DNA from: Bacteroidota bacterium
GTDB taxonomy: Bacteria > Bacteroidota > Bacteroidia > Chitinophagales > Chitinophagaceae
NCBI GenBank assembly: GCA_030706605.1
Contig: JAUZOE010000009.1
Location: 62,001-126,000, forward strand
DNA: 64,000 bases
Reading direction: 5' to 3'
The notes beneath the pieces were generated by a model. It worked only from the letters and a program-made list of their open reading frames with translations, was not told the origin of the DNA and ran no database searches. The first letter of the stretch is position 1. Each line of letters starts with the position of its first letter. A program made the position numbers and the translations under genes. Positions 43,493-52,921 of the stretch are shown here, one piece after another.

Positions 43493-44677
43493 CTATAACA
43501 AATCCGGATTAGACAGGTATTTTTTTAAGGCCATTAAAAAACGGCTGCCTGTTGCGCCATCCGTTGCCCGGTGATCTGCGGACAAGGTGACGTTTAGCAC
43601 AGGCCTGGCTCCCAGCAACCCGTTTTCTGCCCATGGCATTTCAGTTATACTCCCAAAACCCACAATGGCTACCTGCGGCGGATAAATAACCCCATAGACT
43701 GTTTCAGCATTATTTTCGCCTAAATTAGTAACCGTTATAGTCGATTCACTTAATTCAGAACTCCGTAATTTCATGGCTCTTGCCCGCGGAATAATATCAT
43801 TTAGCGAAGCCATTAATTCGTCAATTGCTTTTTGATCGGCATTATGAATAGCGGGTATCATCACACCACCTGTTCGCAATGAAACCACAAAACCTATATT
43901 AATTTCTTCTTTTCTTTCCAAACCGTTTTGCCAATAACCATTCAGGTCCGGCACTTCTGTTACCGCTTTTGCCACAGCGCCTATTAATAATACCACCGGC
44001 AATAACCTTTGCTTTACAGAACGTTGTTTATTCGCTTCTTCCAGCCAGTCCATTGCTTTGCTCATATCAATTTTGGTCTCCAAATAATAATGAGGTATCT
44101 CCCGGTTTGATTTACTCATGGCTGCAGCTACTGCCATCCGCACATTTTCGGTGGTGGCAACTGTCACTTTCTTTTCCTCCTTTGGTGCCATTTTTTCTAT
44201 CATGGCGCTCTCTACATCATCTTTGGTTATGACGCCATCTTCACCCGTTCCCGTTATGTTACTTAAATCAATTCCGTTCTCCTCTGCGATTCTTTTTGCC
44301 AATGGCGAGGCTTTAGCCCGATGATGTTCCTGGGCTAATTCAACTTTTTCAATTTCTTTTTTTGCCTTAGCTATTGGCCCAGGAGTTTTTTCTTTCTCTA
44401 TCGGTTCGGGGATTTTTTCTTTCTTTTTTACAACAGCTTCCTCACCCGGATCAATCGTTGCCATCACGGTACCAACCGGCACTTTTTCATTTTCTTTTAA
44501 TAACAGCTTTTCTATGATGCCTTCATTGAACACTTCTATATCAATTAATCCTTTTTGTGTGTCTACTGAAGCAATAATATCTCCTCTTTTTACTTTATCC
44601 CCCGGTTTTACATGCCATTCCACCAGCGTCCCGGCTTCCATATCTGCTCCTAAACTTGGCATAGTGAACTCAATCAT
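43493..44677 (-). CDS. Pyruvate dehydrogenase E2 (dihydrolipoyl acetyltransferase)
   Basis: A 394-residue 2-oxoacid dehydrogenase E2. There is one lipoyl domain (residues 1-78) with the lipoylated Lys in [11 protein letters not shown] near 43, then a charged linker. The E3-binding domain [20 protein letters not shown] lies near 120-139. The catalytic domain ends in [20 protein letters not shown] near 368-387, with the His and Asp. It transfers acetyl groups to CoA. The domain order is the single-lipoyl type also seen in branched-chain enzymes, so substrate is not fixed by sequence; the neighbouring E1 genes suit pyruvate. Its ATG overlaps the E1 beta gene by eight bases. Confidence 0.88.
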   Translation of the reverse strand: MIEFTMPSLGADMEAGTLVEWHVKPGDKVKRGDIIASVDTQKGLIDIEVFNEGIIEKLLLKENEKVPVGTVMATIDPGEEAVVKKKEKIPEPIEKEKTPGPIAKAKKEIEKVELAQEHHRAKASPLAKRIAEENGIDLSNITGTGEDGVITKDDVESAMIEKMAPKEEKKVTVATTENVRMAVAAAMSKSNREIPHYYLETKIDMSKAMDWLEEANKQRSVKQRLLPVVLLIGAVAKAVTEVPDLNGYWQNGLERKEEINIGFVVSLRTGGVMIPAIHNADQKAIDELMASLNDIIPRARAMKLRSSELSESTITVTNLGENNAETVYGVIYPPQVAIVGFGSITEMPWAENGLLGARPVLNVTLSADHRATDGATGSRFLMALKKYLSNPDLL

Positions 44678-45665
44678 GCTGTAACATTTTTTTTACTTTA
44701 TTTACAATATCATTTTGCTGTGGAACGGCGGCCTCTTCCAGGTGTTTGGGGTAGGGTATTGGCACTTCCACACCACCCAGCCTTTGTATCGGGGCATCCA
44801 GTTCATAAAACACATTTTCTGTAATTCTTGCACTAATTTCTGATGAGACATTTACAGCGCCCCAGGCTTCTTCTACCAGCAATACGCGGTGGGTTTTTCG
44901 TACCGAGTTAAAAATGGTATCGTTGTCCAGCGGACGTAATACTCTTACATCAACCACTTCTGCATCAATCCCCGCACCGGCTAATTCAACGGCTGCGTCC
45001 AGTGCTTTGTAAACACCTGCCCCGTAGGTGATGATAGAAATATCTTTCCCTTCACGCCGTACTTTGGCGTTGGTAATATTCACCGCTCCGGCATCAGCGG
45101 CAAGTTCTCCTTCTTTATTTAGCAAAAATGTATACTCAAAAATGATCACAGGGTCAGGATCCTGTAAGGCAGTTAGTAACATGCCTCTTGCGTCTTCATG
45201 CGTACCCGCAGATAAAACTTTTAACCCGGGAATGTGGGCAAACAGCGGCTCCCAACTGTGAGAATGCTGGGCTGCCAATTGCCTGCCGATACCGCAACTG
45301 ATTCTTATAACGATCGGTACATTCAGCTGTCCGCCCGACATGTGTAAAAGGGTAGCTGCATTATTTACGATCTGGTCCATAGCCAGTAAACTGAAGTTTA
45401 CCGTCATTACTTCCACAATGGGTCGCATGCCATTGAGTGAAGCACCAATACCGGCTCCCACAAATCCTGATTCAGACAGGGGGACATCCATAATTCTATC
45501 TTCTCCAAATTCTTTGAGAAGCCCTTTGCTTACCGCAAAAGCGCCACCATAGCGGCCTACATCTTCGCCCATCAAAAAAACTCTTTCATCCTTTTTCATG
45601 GCTTCACGGATGGCCTGTTTAATGGCTTCGCGATAGGTGGTTTTTATCGTGTTGTTTCCATCCAT
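44670..45665 (-). CDS. Pyruvate dehydrogenase E1 beta subunit
   Basis: A 331-residue protein from the ATG at 45665; an upstream GTG at 45701 is in frame but gives an atypical leader. [20 protein letters not shown] near residues 20-39 is the family opening. [20 protein letters not shown] near 63-82, [20 protein letters not shown] near 127-146 and [13 protein letters not shown] near 260-275 are also typical. The His in QHSHS contacts the E2 substrate. It forms the alpha2beta2 E1 with the product of the 46469-47461 gene and uses thiamine diphosphate. Two small zinc-protein genes lie between the E1 genes. Confidence 0.9.
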   Translation of the reverse strand: MDGNNTIKTTYREAIKQAIREAMKKDERVFLMGEDVGRYGGAFAVSKGLLKEFGEDRIMDVPLSESGFVGAGIGASLNGMRPIVEVMTVNFSLLAMDQIVNNAATLLHMSGGQLNVPIVIRISCGIGRQLAAQHSHSWEPLFAHIPGLKVLSAGTHEDARGMLLTALQDPDPVIIFEYTFLLNKEGELAADAGAVNITNAKVRREGKDISIITYGAGVYKALDAAVELAGAGIDAEVVDVRVLRPLDNDTIFNSVRKTHRVLLVEEAWGAVNVSSEISARITENVFYELDAPIQRLGGVEVPIPYPKHLEEAAVPQQNDIVNKVKKMLQHD

Positions 45666-45732
45666 TATATTTCTTTTATTGGAACAGGGGCGCTTTGCCA
45701 CCCACTTCTGTGTTTGTAATACAATTCAGCTT

Positions 45733-46005
45733 TCAGGAAGCAACTGCTGAAGCTTTCCATCTTTTTAAATTAGGTAAAGCGCTTACTGCCTTATCAATTA
45801 TTTTTGAATCAAAATTCATTTTTTCCATTTGAGTAATTACCAATGATGTCATTTCTTTTAAAGACATATTGGGGTTGGTGAAAACTCCGTTACGGTAACA
45901 ATATTTGCAATATTCATCACTTTTAATACCGCCTTTTTCTGTGCCTTGCAGATCCGGATTATCCAGTGGCATACCGCAACTTTGGCAATAGGTTTCAAGT
46001 TTCAT
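45733..46005 (-). CDS. Small putative zinc-ribbon protein
   Basis: A 90-residue protein with paired cysteines: YCQSCGMPL near residues 6-14 and EYCKYCYRNG near 31-40, matching the putative zinc-ribbon family (Zn_ribbon_2). The C-terminal MEKMNFDSKIIDKAVSALPN is helical. Function is unknown; members of this family occur as small stress-linked proteins. It sits between E1 alpha and E1 beta of pyruvate dehydrogenase and is co-transcribed with them, next to a second zinc-finger protein. Confidence 0.75.
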   Translation of the reverse strand: MKLETYCQSCGMPLDNPDLQGTEKGGIKSDEYCKYCYRNGVFTNPNMSLKEMTSLVITQMEKMNFDSKIIDKAVSALPNLKRWKASAVAS

Positions 46006-46035
46006 AATTGACTATTTATAGTTTAAAAATATTTG

Positions 46036-46494
46036 TCAAACCATTTCTTTTTTTCCGCTCTTTTTTTCATGCGCTTCCTTTATCCATTCGATTAATGCTT
46101 CATCAATATCATCTGCATTTAAAATATCGATAACATAAAGAAAGCGGTGGGCCGACATTTGAACAACATTGCTAATCCGTTTGTCTCTTATTTTTCGGCT
46201 TAAACTAAAGTCAACCCTTATTTTATCTTTTAATATTTTTACTGCTGCAAATGTGAATTTGCTTACAAAATGGATACAACATTCCAATGATTCAATTTTA
46301 AATGCCCCAAGCTGTGTTTTAACAGCCCTCTTAAATATTTCATACAACTTTTTACCATCCGGCTTTCCTTCGAAATGTTGTTCAAGTGGGAATGGCCTGC
46401 ATGAATGTACCTGGCCCTGCCGTTCAAATTGCCGGCCGCATTTGGGGCAGGTCCATAATTTTGTTATTTCAGGCGTTGTTTTCACTGTAAACAA
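46036..46494 (-). CDS. DUF5655 zinc-finger protein
   Basis: A 152-residue protein whose N-terminus has [19 protein letters not shown] (residues 14-32), a C2HC-type zinc finger. A DUF5655-like domain follows, with [20 protein letters not shown] near 71-90 and [19 protein letters not shown] near 115-133. This domain often accompanies small metal-binding or nucleic-acid-related proteins, and its function is unknown. Its start overlaps the E1 alpha gene by 26 bases, so translation is coupled. Confidence 0.75.
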   Translation of the reverse strand: MFTVKTTPEITKLWTCPKCGRQFERQGQVHSCRPFPLEQHFEGKPDGKKLYEIFKRAVKTQLGAFKIESLECCIHFVSKFTFAAVKILKDKIRVDFSLSRKIRDKRISNVVQMSAHRFLYVIDILNADDIDEALIEWIKEAHEKKSGKKEMV

Positions 46495-47461
46495 ATTTGG
46501 TAATTTCTTCTACCGGTTCCCATGTGCCTGCTTCTGCAAAATCAACCGCCCTTTGTATTTCTTCTTCTACTTTCTTATTCATTTCATCAATATCCCTTTG
46601 TTCCACTATATTTTCATTAAATAATGATTGTTGCAGTTTGGGTATAGGGTCACGTTTTTTCCATTCTTCCACTTCGCTTTTTTCACGGTACAACTCTGCG
46701 TCAAACATGCTATGTGCACGAAAACGATAGGTATTGCAAACAAGGAAAAAAGGTTTGACTGTTGTTCTCACTTTTTCTATCGCTTCTTTTGCTGCTTTTT
46801 CTACTGCCATTACATCCATACCATCCACTGTCGCTGCCGATATTCCATAACCGGGCGCTTTTTTTTCAAGCTCAACAACAGAATGAGTATACCGTATTGC
46901 GGTTCCCATCGCATACAGATTATTTTCACAAACAAATAAAACCGGAACCTGCCATAATGCGGCTAGATTCATCGCTTCATGAAATTCTCCTTCGGCGGCA
47001 GCGCCTTCACCGAAAAAACAACAGGTGATTTCATTCTTCTTTTGTTTTTTAGCAGCCAGTGCCATTCCAACAGCTACCGGCAAATGCCCTGCAACAATAG
47101 CATTGCCGCCAAAAAATTTTATTTTTTTGTCAAACAAATGCATCGAACCTCCGCGTCCCATACTGCATCCTTCTTTTTTGCCATACATCTCGGCCATGAT
47201 GGCTCCGGGGCTTATACCCCGCACCAGCGCATGCCCATGCTCCCGGTAGGTACATAAAATATTATCATCAGTTGAAAGAGAATTGATCACACCAACTGCT
47301 ACTGCTTCCTCTCCCACATATAAGTGCAAAAAGCCCCTGATCTTTTCTTTTGAGTATAGTTCCGCAGCCTTTTCTTCAAACCTTCTTATCAGCATCATTT
47401 GATAAAGGAGTTTTACTCTTGCATCGGTATATTTACTTATTTTTTCATTTTCAACATACAT
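46469..47461 (-). CDS. Pyruvate dehydrogenase E1 alpha subunit
   Basis: A 330-residue E1 alpha. [20 protein letters not shown] near residues 97-116 and [16 protein letters not shown] near 121-136 are family patterns. The thiamine-diphosphate motif [20 protein letters not shown] near 147-166 is followed by [28 protein letters not shown] near 243-252 is the phosphorylation-loop region. With E1 beta it decarboxylates pyruvate and passes the acetyl group to lipoyl-E2. It follows groEL by 19 bases. No E3 gene is found here, so dihydrolipoamide dehydrogenase must come from elsewhere. Confidence 0.9.
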   Translation of the reverse strand: MYVENEKISKYTDARVKLLYQMMLIRRFEEKAAELYSKEKIRGFLHLYVGEEAVAVGVINSLSTDDNILCTYREHGHALVRGISPGAIMAEMYGKKEGCSMGRGGSMHLFDKKIKFFGGNAIVAGHLPVAVGMALAAKKQKKNEITCCFFGEGAAAEGEFHEAMNLAALWQVPVLFVCENNLYAMGTAIRYTHSVVELEKKAPGYGISAATVDGMDVMAVEKAAKEAIEKVRTTVKPFFLVCNTYRFRAHSMFDAELYREKSEVEEWKKRDPIPKLQQSLFNENIVEQRDIDEMNKKVEEEIQRAVDFAEAGTWEPVEEITKFVYSENNA

Positions 47462-47480
47462 ATCACTACATTATTTTAAT

Positions 47481-49097
47481 TTACAGTGTCGGCATCATGG
47501 CCATAGCCGGTTTTTCTTTTTCCCGCTTTGTTGCTATTACACACTCTGTTGTCAGCATCATCATTGCAACTGACGCAGCATTCTCAAGGGCCAATCTTCC
47601 AACCTTTGTAGGATCAATAATACCGGTGGCGAGCAGGTTTTCGAATTTTTCAGTCTTTGCATTAAAACCAAAATCATCTTTACCGGTCTTGACCTGTTGA
47701 ATGATTTCATTCGGTTCAAGCCCGGCATTTAGCACGATTTGCTTTAATGGTTCCTCTAAAGATTTTTTTACGATGAATATGCCAATATTTTCCTCTTCGT
47801 TTTCAGATTTAAGTTTTTCAAGAGCAGGTATGGCCCTTAAAAAAACTATCCCACCTCCTGGCACAATACCTTCTTCCATTGCCGACCTGGTGGCGTTTAG
47901 AGCGTCATCCACACGGTCTTTCTTTTCTGACATTTCCATTTCTGTAGCCGCACCAACATATACGATTGCTACGCCACCTACCAACTTTGCCAGTCTTTCT
48001 TGCAATTTTTCTTTATCATAAGTTGATGTACTCTGTTCGAACTCAGCTTTAATCTGGTGAATTCTTTTTTGAATATCTTCCTTGCTGCCTGAGCCATTGA
48101 TAATAGTGGTATTCTCTTTTGAAACCAATATTTTTTCGCATTTGCCCAGTTGCTCGAGCTCTGTATTCTCAAGTTTGTAACCATCTTCCTCGGAAATAAC
48201 GATGGCACCAGTAAGTATAGCGATATCCTTTAGCAACTCTTTGCGTCTGTCCCCAAAGCCGGGGGCTTTTACTGCTGCAATTTTCAGAACACCGCGCAAA
48301 CTATTTACAACCATTGTTGCCAAAACATCTGTTTCTATATCTTCAGCAATTACCAGCAACGGGGCTCCTGCTTTTGAAACTTTTTCAAGTAACGGAAGTA
48401 TGTCCTTAATTGCTGTTATTTTTTTATCATGGATAAGAATCAAAGGATTTTCATAGTTTACTTCTAATTTTTCCGAATCTGTAATAAAGTAAGGAGAAAG
48501 ATAACCCCGGTCGAACCGCATACCTTTTACCACTTCAATAGTTGTGTCCATACCCCTTGCCTCTTCAATAGTAATGACACTTTCTTTTCCTGCCCTATTC
48601 ATGGCATCAGCAATAAGTTTTCCGATTTCAGCATCATTATTAGCTGATATGGTTGCCACCTGTTCTATTTTGGACATGTCATCCCCAATTGTTACAGACA
48701 TTTTTTTCATTTCTTCCACCACTGATTTTACAGCTTTTTGAATTCCTCTTCTAACTCCCATTGGGTTAGCGCCTACTTCAATTCTTTTAATTCCTGTGTT
48801 AATCATTGCCCTTGCTAACAATGTTGCTGTGGTAGTTCCATCGCCTGCAGTTTCAGAAGTCTTCACTGCTGCCTGTCGCAACATTTTAGCTCCAAGATCT
48901 TCGACGGGATCATCTAATTCTACTTGCTTTGCAACCGTAACGCCATCATTACATACCTGTGGTTCTCCTGTAGCTTTTTCAAAAACCACGGTTCTGCCTT
49001 TTGGCCCCAGTGTTACCACTACAGCATCTGCCAGGTGATTGATTCCTTCCTGCAACTTGCGTCTGGCTTCGGTATTAAAATCCATTATCTTGCTCAT
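47481..49097 (-). CDS. groEL: Chaperonin GroEL (60 kDa), probably an extra copy
   Basis: A 538-residue group I chaperonin. GPKGRTVVFEKATGEPQVCN near residues 32-51, the ATP-binding DGTTTATLLARAM near 86-98, and the apical domain GVVVITEE-like SVITIEEARGMDTTIEVVKG near 170-190 are present. Near the end, GGGIVFLRAIPALE and ASVAMMMLTTECVIA are canonical. The C-terminus ends KREKEKPAMAMMPTL and lacks the usual GGM repeat tail. No groES is next to it. It probably accompanies a housekeeping groESL elsewhere and may be tuned for stress. Confidence 0.9.
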   Translation of the reverse strand: MSKIMDFNTEARRKLQEGINHLADAVVVTLGPKGRTVVFEKATGEPQVCNDGVTVAKQVELDDPVEDLGAKMLRQAAVKTSETAGDGTTTATLLARAMINTGIKRIEVGANPMGVRRGIQKAVKSVVEEMKKMSVTIGDDMSKIEQVATISANNDAEIGKLIADAMNRAGKESVITIEEARGMDTTIEVVKGMRFDRGYLSPYFITDSEKLEVNYENPLILIHDKKITAIKDILPLLEKVSKAGAPLLVIAEDIETDVLATMVVNSLRGVLKIAAVKAPGFGDRRKELLKDIAILTGAIVISEEDGYKLENTELEQLGKCEKILVSKENTTIINGSGSKEDIQKRIHQIKAEFEQSTSTYDKEKLQERLAKLVGGVAIVYVGAATEMEMSEKKDRVDDALNATRSAMEEGIVPGGGIVFLRAIPALEKLKSENEEENIGIFIVKKSLEEPLKQIVLNAGLEPNEIIQQVKTGKDDFGFNAKTEKFENLLATGIIDPTKVGRLALENAASVAMMMLTTECVIATKREKEKPAMAMMPTL

Positions 49098-49194
49098 ACT
49101 ATTGTTATTTTTAAATTATTGATTTATAGAGTTCAAAGAGTTATATTTTTCATAACGACTTTACTATTATTTCAGTTCTCCTGCCTGATAAGAA

Positions 49195-49560
49195 TTAATA
49201 TCCAAATGCATAATAATAGACAGTCGGGTCATTTGAATATTTCCCTTCCAGCATAACACCCCCACCCTGTTGTGTTCTTATTATTTTGAGAAATGTGTCA
49301 ACAGAAGTTACGGGCTGTTTGTTAACAGAAATGATTACAAACCCTTCACGCACACTTGTATGACTTCTCAGTCTTCCTGCATTAATTTTTGTAACCTTTA
49401 CTCCATTGCTAACATTATATCTCTTTTGATCTTCTTTGCTGATTTCTGTTAATTCAACACCTAAATAGTTAAGCACTTCATTTCTGTCGTCCCTGATAAT
49501 TTTAGTATCACCTGGTATTTTTTTTAAGTGTAGCAAAAATTTCTTTTTTTTCATTCCCAT
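49195..49560 (-). CDS. HtrA second PDZ domain, separated by a frameshift
   Basis: A 121-codon frame that continues the protease encoded at 49508-50713 in the next frame. NEVLNYLGVELTEISKEDQK near residues 28-47 and VREGFVIISVNKQPVTSVDT near 70-89 are typical of the second PDZ domain of HtrA/DegP. The reading frames overlap at 49508-49560, and the ATG here would lie inside the protease. With one fewer A in the tract at 49518-49525 the two frames join as ATLKKIPGDTKII, which is what intact family members look like. Confidence 0.75.
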   Translation of the reverse strand: MGMKKKKFLLHLKKIPGDTKIIRDDRNEVLNYLGVELTEISKEDQKRYNVSNGVKVTKINAGRLRSHTSVREGFVIISVNKQPVTSVDTFLKIIRTQQGGGVMLEGKYSNDPTVYYYAFGY

Positions 49561-50713
49561 TTCTAATCAAACCAATTTTTACTTTTTCTCCGGGACGTTT
49601 CCGTGCAATCATCTCCTGCAATTTGGCTGCATTTACTGTTTCATTATTGTCAATACTAATGATCACATCTTTCGGTTTAATGCCGGCTTCTTTTGCTCCA
49701 CCATTTTCTGTAACACTATCAATATAGACTCCGTTAGCCCTGTTCATCTTTAATTCTTTTGACAGGTCACTGTTCAGGTCGCGGATAACTATACCCAAAA
49801 CACCCCGCTGCACAGCGCCATAATTCATAATATCATTGACTACTTTCTTTACAATATCAGCAGGAATAGCAAATGCATAACCTGCATATATCCCTGTAGG
49901 AGTTGAAATAGCCGTATTAATTCCGATAAGTTTTCCATCTAATGTTATTAAAGCACCGCCACTATTGCCCGGATTGATAGCCGCATCGGTTTGAATAAAT
50001 GATTCGATAGCACCCTGATCCCTTAAAATATTTATATTCCGGGCTTTGGCGCTTACGATACCTGCAGTAACGGTTGATGCCAGATTGAACGGATTACCAA
50101 CGGCCACAACCCATTCACCAACCTCAACGCTATCGCTGTCGCCAAAATAAATAAATGAAAGACCTTTTTCATTGATCTTCAACAGGGCAAGATCAGTTTG
50201 TGGATCAGCTCCTATAAGTTCTGCATTGTAAGCACGGCCGTCATAAAGTGTTACATTAATTTCATCAGCATCTCTTACTACATGATTGTTGGTAACGATA
50301 TATCCGTCAGAAGTAAGTATTACTCCTGAACCATTACCGACTCTGGGCTGAGAATCATAATAAGGTGATTCAGGAAATTGAAATTTAAAATTTCTGAAAA
50401 AGGGATCGTCTTTAAAAAAGTCTCTTAATGGATCAGGCAAATTATAAAAATCATTATCCTGTTGCTTTTGAAATTGCTGTTGCGGTTTGAAAGTACTTTT
50501 AATATTTACCACTCCGGGCGTGGCAACTTTAGCAGCAAATTTAAAATCCACCATGCCAGTATAAGATATTTTACCGGGCAGCGCAGCAGCGCTTCTCTGC
50601 ATCTCCCTAATATTCTTTTCTGTTTTATTTTCCTGCGCCTGGCAACTTTTAAATATGAACAGAATAACCAGGAAATAAAAATGGTGCTTTGTATTTTTTA
50701 TTCTACTAATCAC
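49508..50713 (-). CDS. HtrA/DegP-family serine protease, truncated by a poly-A frameshift
   Basis: A 401-residue secreted protease. It has a lipobox-like N-terminus (FKSCQAQ). The trypsin-fold domain has the catalytic His in VTNNHVVRDADE near residue 142, Asp in DPQTDLALLKI near 172, and Ser in NPGNSGGALITLDG near 247-260. PDZ1 follows (VYIDSVTENGGAKEAGIKPKD near 320-340). HtrA proteins degrade or refold damaged envelope proteins. The frame ends early at KKNTR-stop because of an 8-A tract (49518-49525), leaving PDZ2 in the next frame. Slippage, a true mutation or a sequencing error are all possible. Its position in the stress array fits a quality-control role. Confidence 0.85.
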   Translation of the reverse strand: MISRIKNTKHHFYFLVILFIFKSCQAQENKTEKNIREMQRSAAALPGKISYTGMVDFKFAAKVATPGVVNIKSTFKPQQQFQKQQDNDFYNLPDPLRDFFKDDPFFRNFKFQFPESPYYDSQPRVGNGSGVILTSDGYIVTNNHVVRDADEINVTLYDGRAYNAELIGADPQTDLALLKINEKGLSFIYFGDSDSVEVGEWVVAVGNPFNLASTVTAGIVSAKARNINILRDQGAIESFIQTDAAINPGNSGGALITLDGKLIGINTAISTPTGIYAGYAFAIPADIVKKVVNDIMNYGAVQRGVLGIVIRDLNSDLSKELKMNRANGVYIDSVTENGGAKEAGIKPKDVIISIDNNETVNAAKLQEMIARKRPGEKVKIGLIRNGNEKKEIFATLKKNTR

Positions 50714-50772
50714 ATTGATTATAGATTTAGTGTTTTTTTAACTATGTACTTTCATTTTAGTTTTAATTTATT

Positions 50773-52518
50773 TTATGATTGCTCCAGTGTCGAAACATCT
50801 CCTTCAGGCAATCCCAACTCTCTTGCCTTTAGCAACCGTCTTAAAATTTTACCGCTTTTGGTTTTAGGCAGTACGTCTATAAAGTCAATTTCTTTTGGAG
50901 CAACTGCCGGTCCTAATTTTTTTCGGGCGAAGCCTATGATTTCTAACTTCGTGTTTTCAGTTGGTTCAGTTCCTTTTTTTAAAACCACAAAAGCTTTAAC
51001 TATTTCCCCAATTAGCGGATCGGGTTTGCCGATAACTGCCGCTTCTGCCACTGCAGGATTTTCCATCAGCGCACTTTCTACTTCAAACGGACCAACCATG
51101 TGCCCGGAGGTTTTAATGATATCATCAGCCCTTCCTACAAACCAGAAATAACCCTCTTCATCTTTCTTTGCCAGGTCCCCGGTGATATACCAATCACCAC
51201 GAAAGCATTTTTTATATCGTTCTTCTTCGTGGAGATAGTTGCGAAACATAGATGGCCATCCTTTTTTCAAAACCAAATGGCCTTGTTTATTGGCTTCTGT
51301 TATAAGATGAAAGCCGCTATCGGTAACCTCTGCTATGGCTGCTTCCACACCGGGCAATGGTTTTCCCATACTGCCAGGCTTCACTATCATGGAGAGATAA
51401 TTGGCAATCATAATACCGCCGGTTTCTGTTTGCCACCAGTTATCCAGTATGGGCATTCCAAAAGCTTTTTCACCCCAGATCACCGCTTCAGGGTTTAGCG
51501 GTTCACCTACACTACAAATCAGCCGAAGCCGGTGCAGGTTGTATTTATCTTTTGGTATTTCATCAATCCTCATTAACCTCCTGATAGCGGTAGGAGCAGT
51601 GTACCAGACGGAAACCTCCTGCTGCTCAAGAATTGAATACCATCTTACAGCGTCAAACTCTTCTTCATCTACTATATTGGTAACACCGTTTACCAGGGGT
51701 GCTATAATGCCGTATGAAGTTCCCGTTACCCAACCGGGATCAGCAGTGCACCAGAAAACATCTCCCTCATGGAAGTCCAGCACATATTTTCCGGTAATGT
51801 AATGCATCAAAACAGCACCATGTACATGCAAGGCACCTTTAGGCATTCCGGTAGTGCCGCTTGTGAAATGTAGTAAAGCCGGGTCTTCAGGATCGGTGGG
51901 AGGGATGGTATATGCACCGGATGCTTCTTCCATCAATTTCGAAAGTGATAAAATCTTTTTATTGGCATGTTGTTTCTCATCTGTCAATAGTATGAATTGA
52001 AGGGAGGGCAACCTGTCGAGCAATTGCTTTACTTTTTTTTCGAATAGCTCTTTAGTGGTAACCAGTACCCTTGCATCTCCTTTACTTAACCTTTGAAAAA
52101 TGGGTTCGGGGCCAAATACTGAAAACATCGGGCAGAAAACTGAAGTTGCCTTAAGCGTTCCCAGTGCAGCAATGTATAATTCAGGAATTCTTCCCGTTAG
52201 TGAAAAGACTTTTTCGCCTTTTTTAATATTCAGGGATGACAGCACATTGGCAAAGCGGGAACTGAGTTCATCCAGATCGTGGTAGGAAAAATCCTTTACC
52301 GCATAATTCTTTTGTATCCACCTTAAAGCAACTGTATTTTTATTGGGACCTTTGGCATGGCGCCCTACTGCTTCGTAGGCAATATTCAATCCTTTATTGC
52401 CGGGAAGTCCATCAAGATGGCCACGCTCTTTGTTCCAATCAAAAGATTTTGTCAATGAAGCATAATTTTTAAGATTAGGCTCAATTGAAATTGACGTATT
52501 GTTTTCTATATTCATCAT
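50773..52518 (-). CDS. acsA: Acetyl-CoA synthetase (AMP-forming)
   Basis: A 581-residue adenylate-forming enzyme in the size range of AcsA. It has the phosphate-loop motif [20 protein letters not shown] near residues 216-235, [19 protein letters not shown] near 360, and [20 protein letters not shown] near 440-459. The C-terminal [15 protein letters not shown] near 550-565 contains the catalytic Lys that is acetylated in many Acs proteins. It activates acetate to acetyl-CoA with ATP, so acetyl-CoA can come from acetate or, via the PDH genes in the same array, from pyruvate. ATG at 52515 is an equally good start. Confidence 0.9.
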   Translation of the reverse strand: MMNIENNTSISIEPNLKNYASLTKSFDWNKERGHLDGLPGNKGLNIAYEAVGRHAKGPNKNTVALRWIQKNYAVKDFSYHDLDELSSRFANVLSSLNIKKGEKVFSLTGRIPELYIAALGTLKATSVFCPMFSVFGPEPIFQRLSKGDARVLVTTKELFEKKVKQLLDRLPSLQFILLTDEKQHANKKILSLSKLMEEASGAYTIPPTDPEDPALLHFTSGTTGMPKGALHVHGAVLMHYITGKYVLDFHEGDVFWCTADPGWVTGTSYGIIAPLVNGVTNIVDEEEFDAVRWYSILEQQEVSVWYTAPTAIRRLMRIDEIPKDKYNLHRLRLICSVGEPLNPEAVIWGEKAFGMPILDNWWQTETGGIMIANYLSMIVKPGSMGKPLPGVEAAIAEVTDSGFHLITEANKQGHLVLKKGWPSMFRNYLHEEERYKKCFRGDWYITGDLAKKDEEGYFWFVGRADDIIKTSGHMVGPFEVESALMENPAVAEAAVIGKPDPLIGEIVKAFVVLKKGTEPTENTKLEIIGFARKKLGPAVAPKEIDFIDVLPKTKSGKILRRLLKARELGLPEGDVSTLEQS

Positions 52519-52561
52519 TTCTATTTCGAATATGTATTCTCAAGACACAATGGTTTTTATC

Positions 52562-52888
52562 TCAAGCCATAGTTTTAATTGATGAATGCCTTTGCGACTC
52601 CCATTTTTCTTTGTGGCTTTTGAGTTTTCTTTCAAGATTATAGGCTGTTTCTGCAACTGCTGCTTCAAAACTTGCTTCATCGGATGAAGCATAAATGACA
52701 GATCCCGGAACGCTTAATCTTATTTCACAAATTTTACCCTTACCATAGGTATTTTTCTCCTCCTGGAAGAATACTTCTGCATTGATGATCCAGTTGAATT
52801 TTTTCTCAAGATTTTCCAGTTTTTTATAAACTAATGAAGCTATTCTTGGATAGGTTCTTGTTTGTACGAAATGTAAATTGATATTCAT
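52562..52888 (-). CDS. Ribosome hibernation promoting factor/RaiA-like protein, short form
   Basis: A 108-residue protein of the HPF/YfiA family without the long-form C-terminal domain. The beta-alpha-beta-beta-beta-alpha order is visible. IASLVYKKLENLEKKFNWII near 17-36 is the first helix, GKICEIRLSVPGSVIYAS near 51-70 the central strands, and FEAAVAETAYNLERKLKSHK near 76-95 the second helix with basic residues that contact 16S rRNA. Such proteins silence ribosomes in stationary or hypoxic cells. It lies 33 bases after the baeRF gene, so both are made together. Confidence 0.85.
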   Translation of the reverse strand: MNINLHFVQTRTYPRIASLVYKKLENLEKKFNWIINAEVFFQEEKNTYGKGKICEIRLSVPGSVIYASSDEASFEAAVAETAYNLERKLKSHKEKWESQRHSSIKTMA

Positions 52889-52921
52889 TGATTTTAATTT
52901 TTATGATTTACTTGAATTATA

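Noticed and set aside
44118-47700. Several long plus-strand frames opposite the pyruvate dehydrogenase and groEL genes
   Set aside because: They are shadows of codon bias in conserved minus-strand genes.
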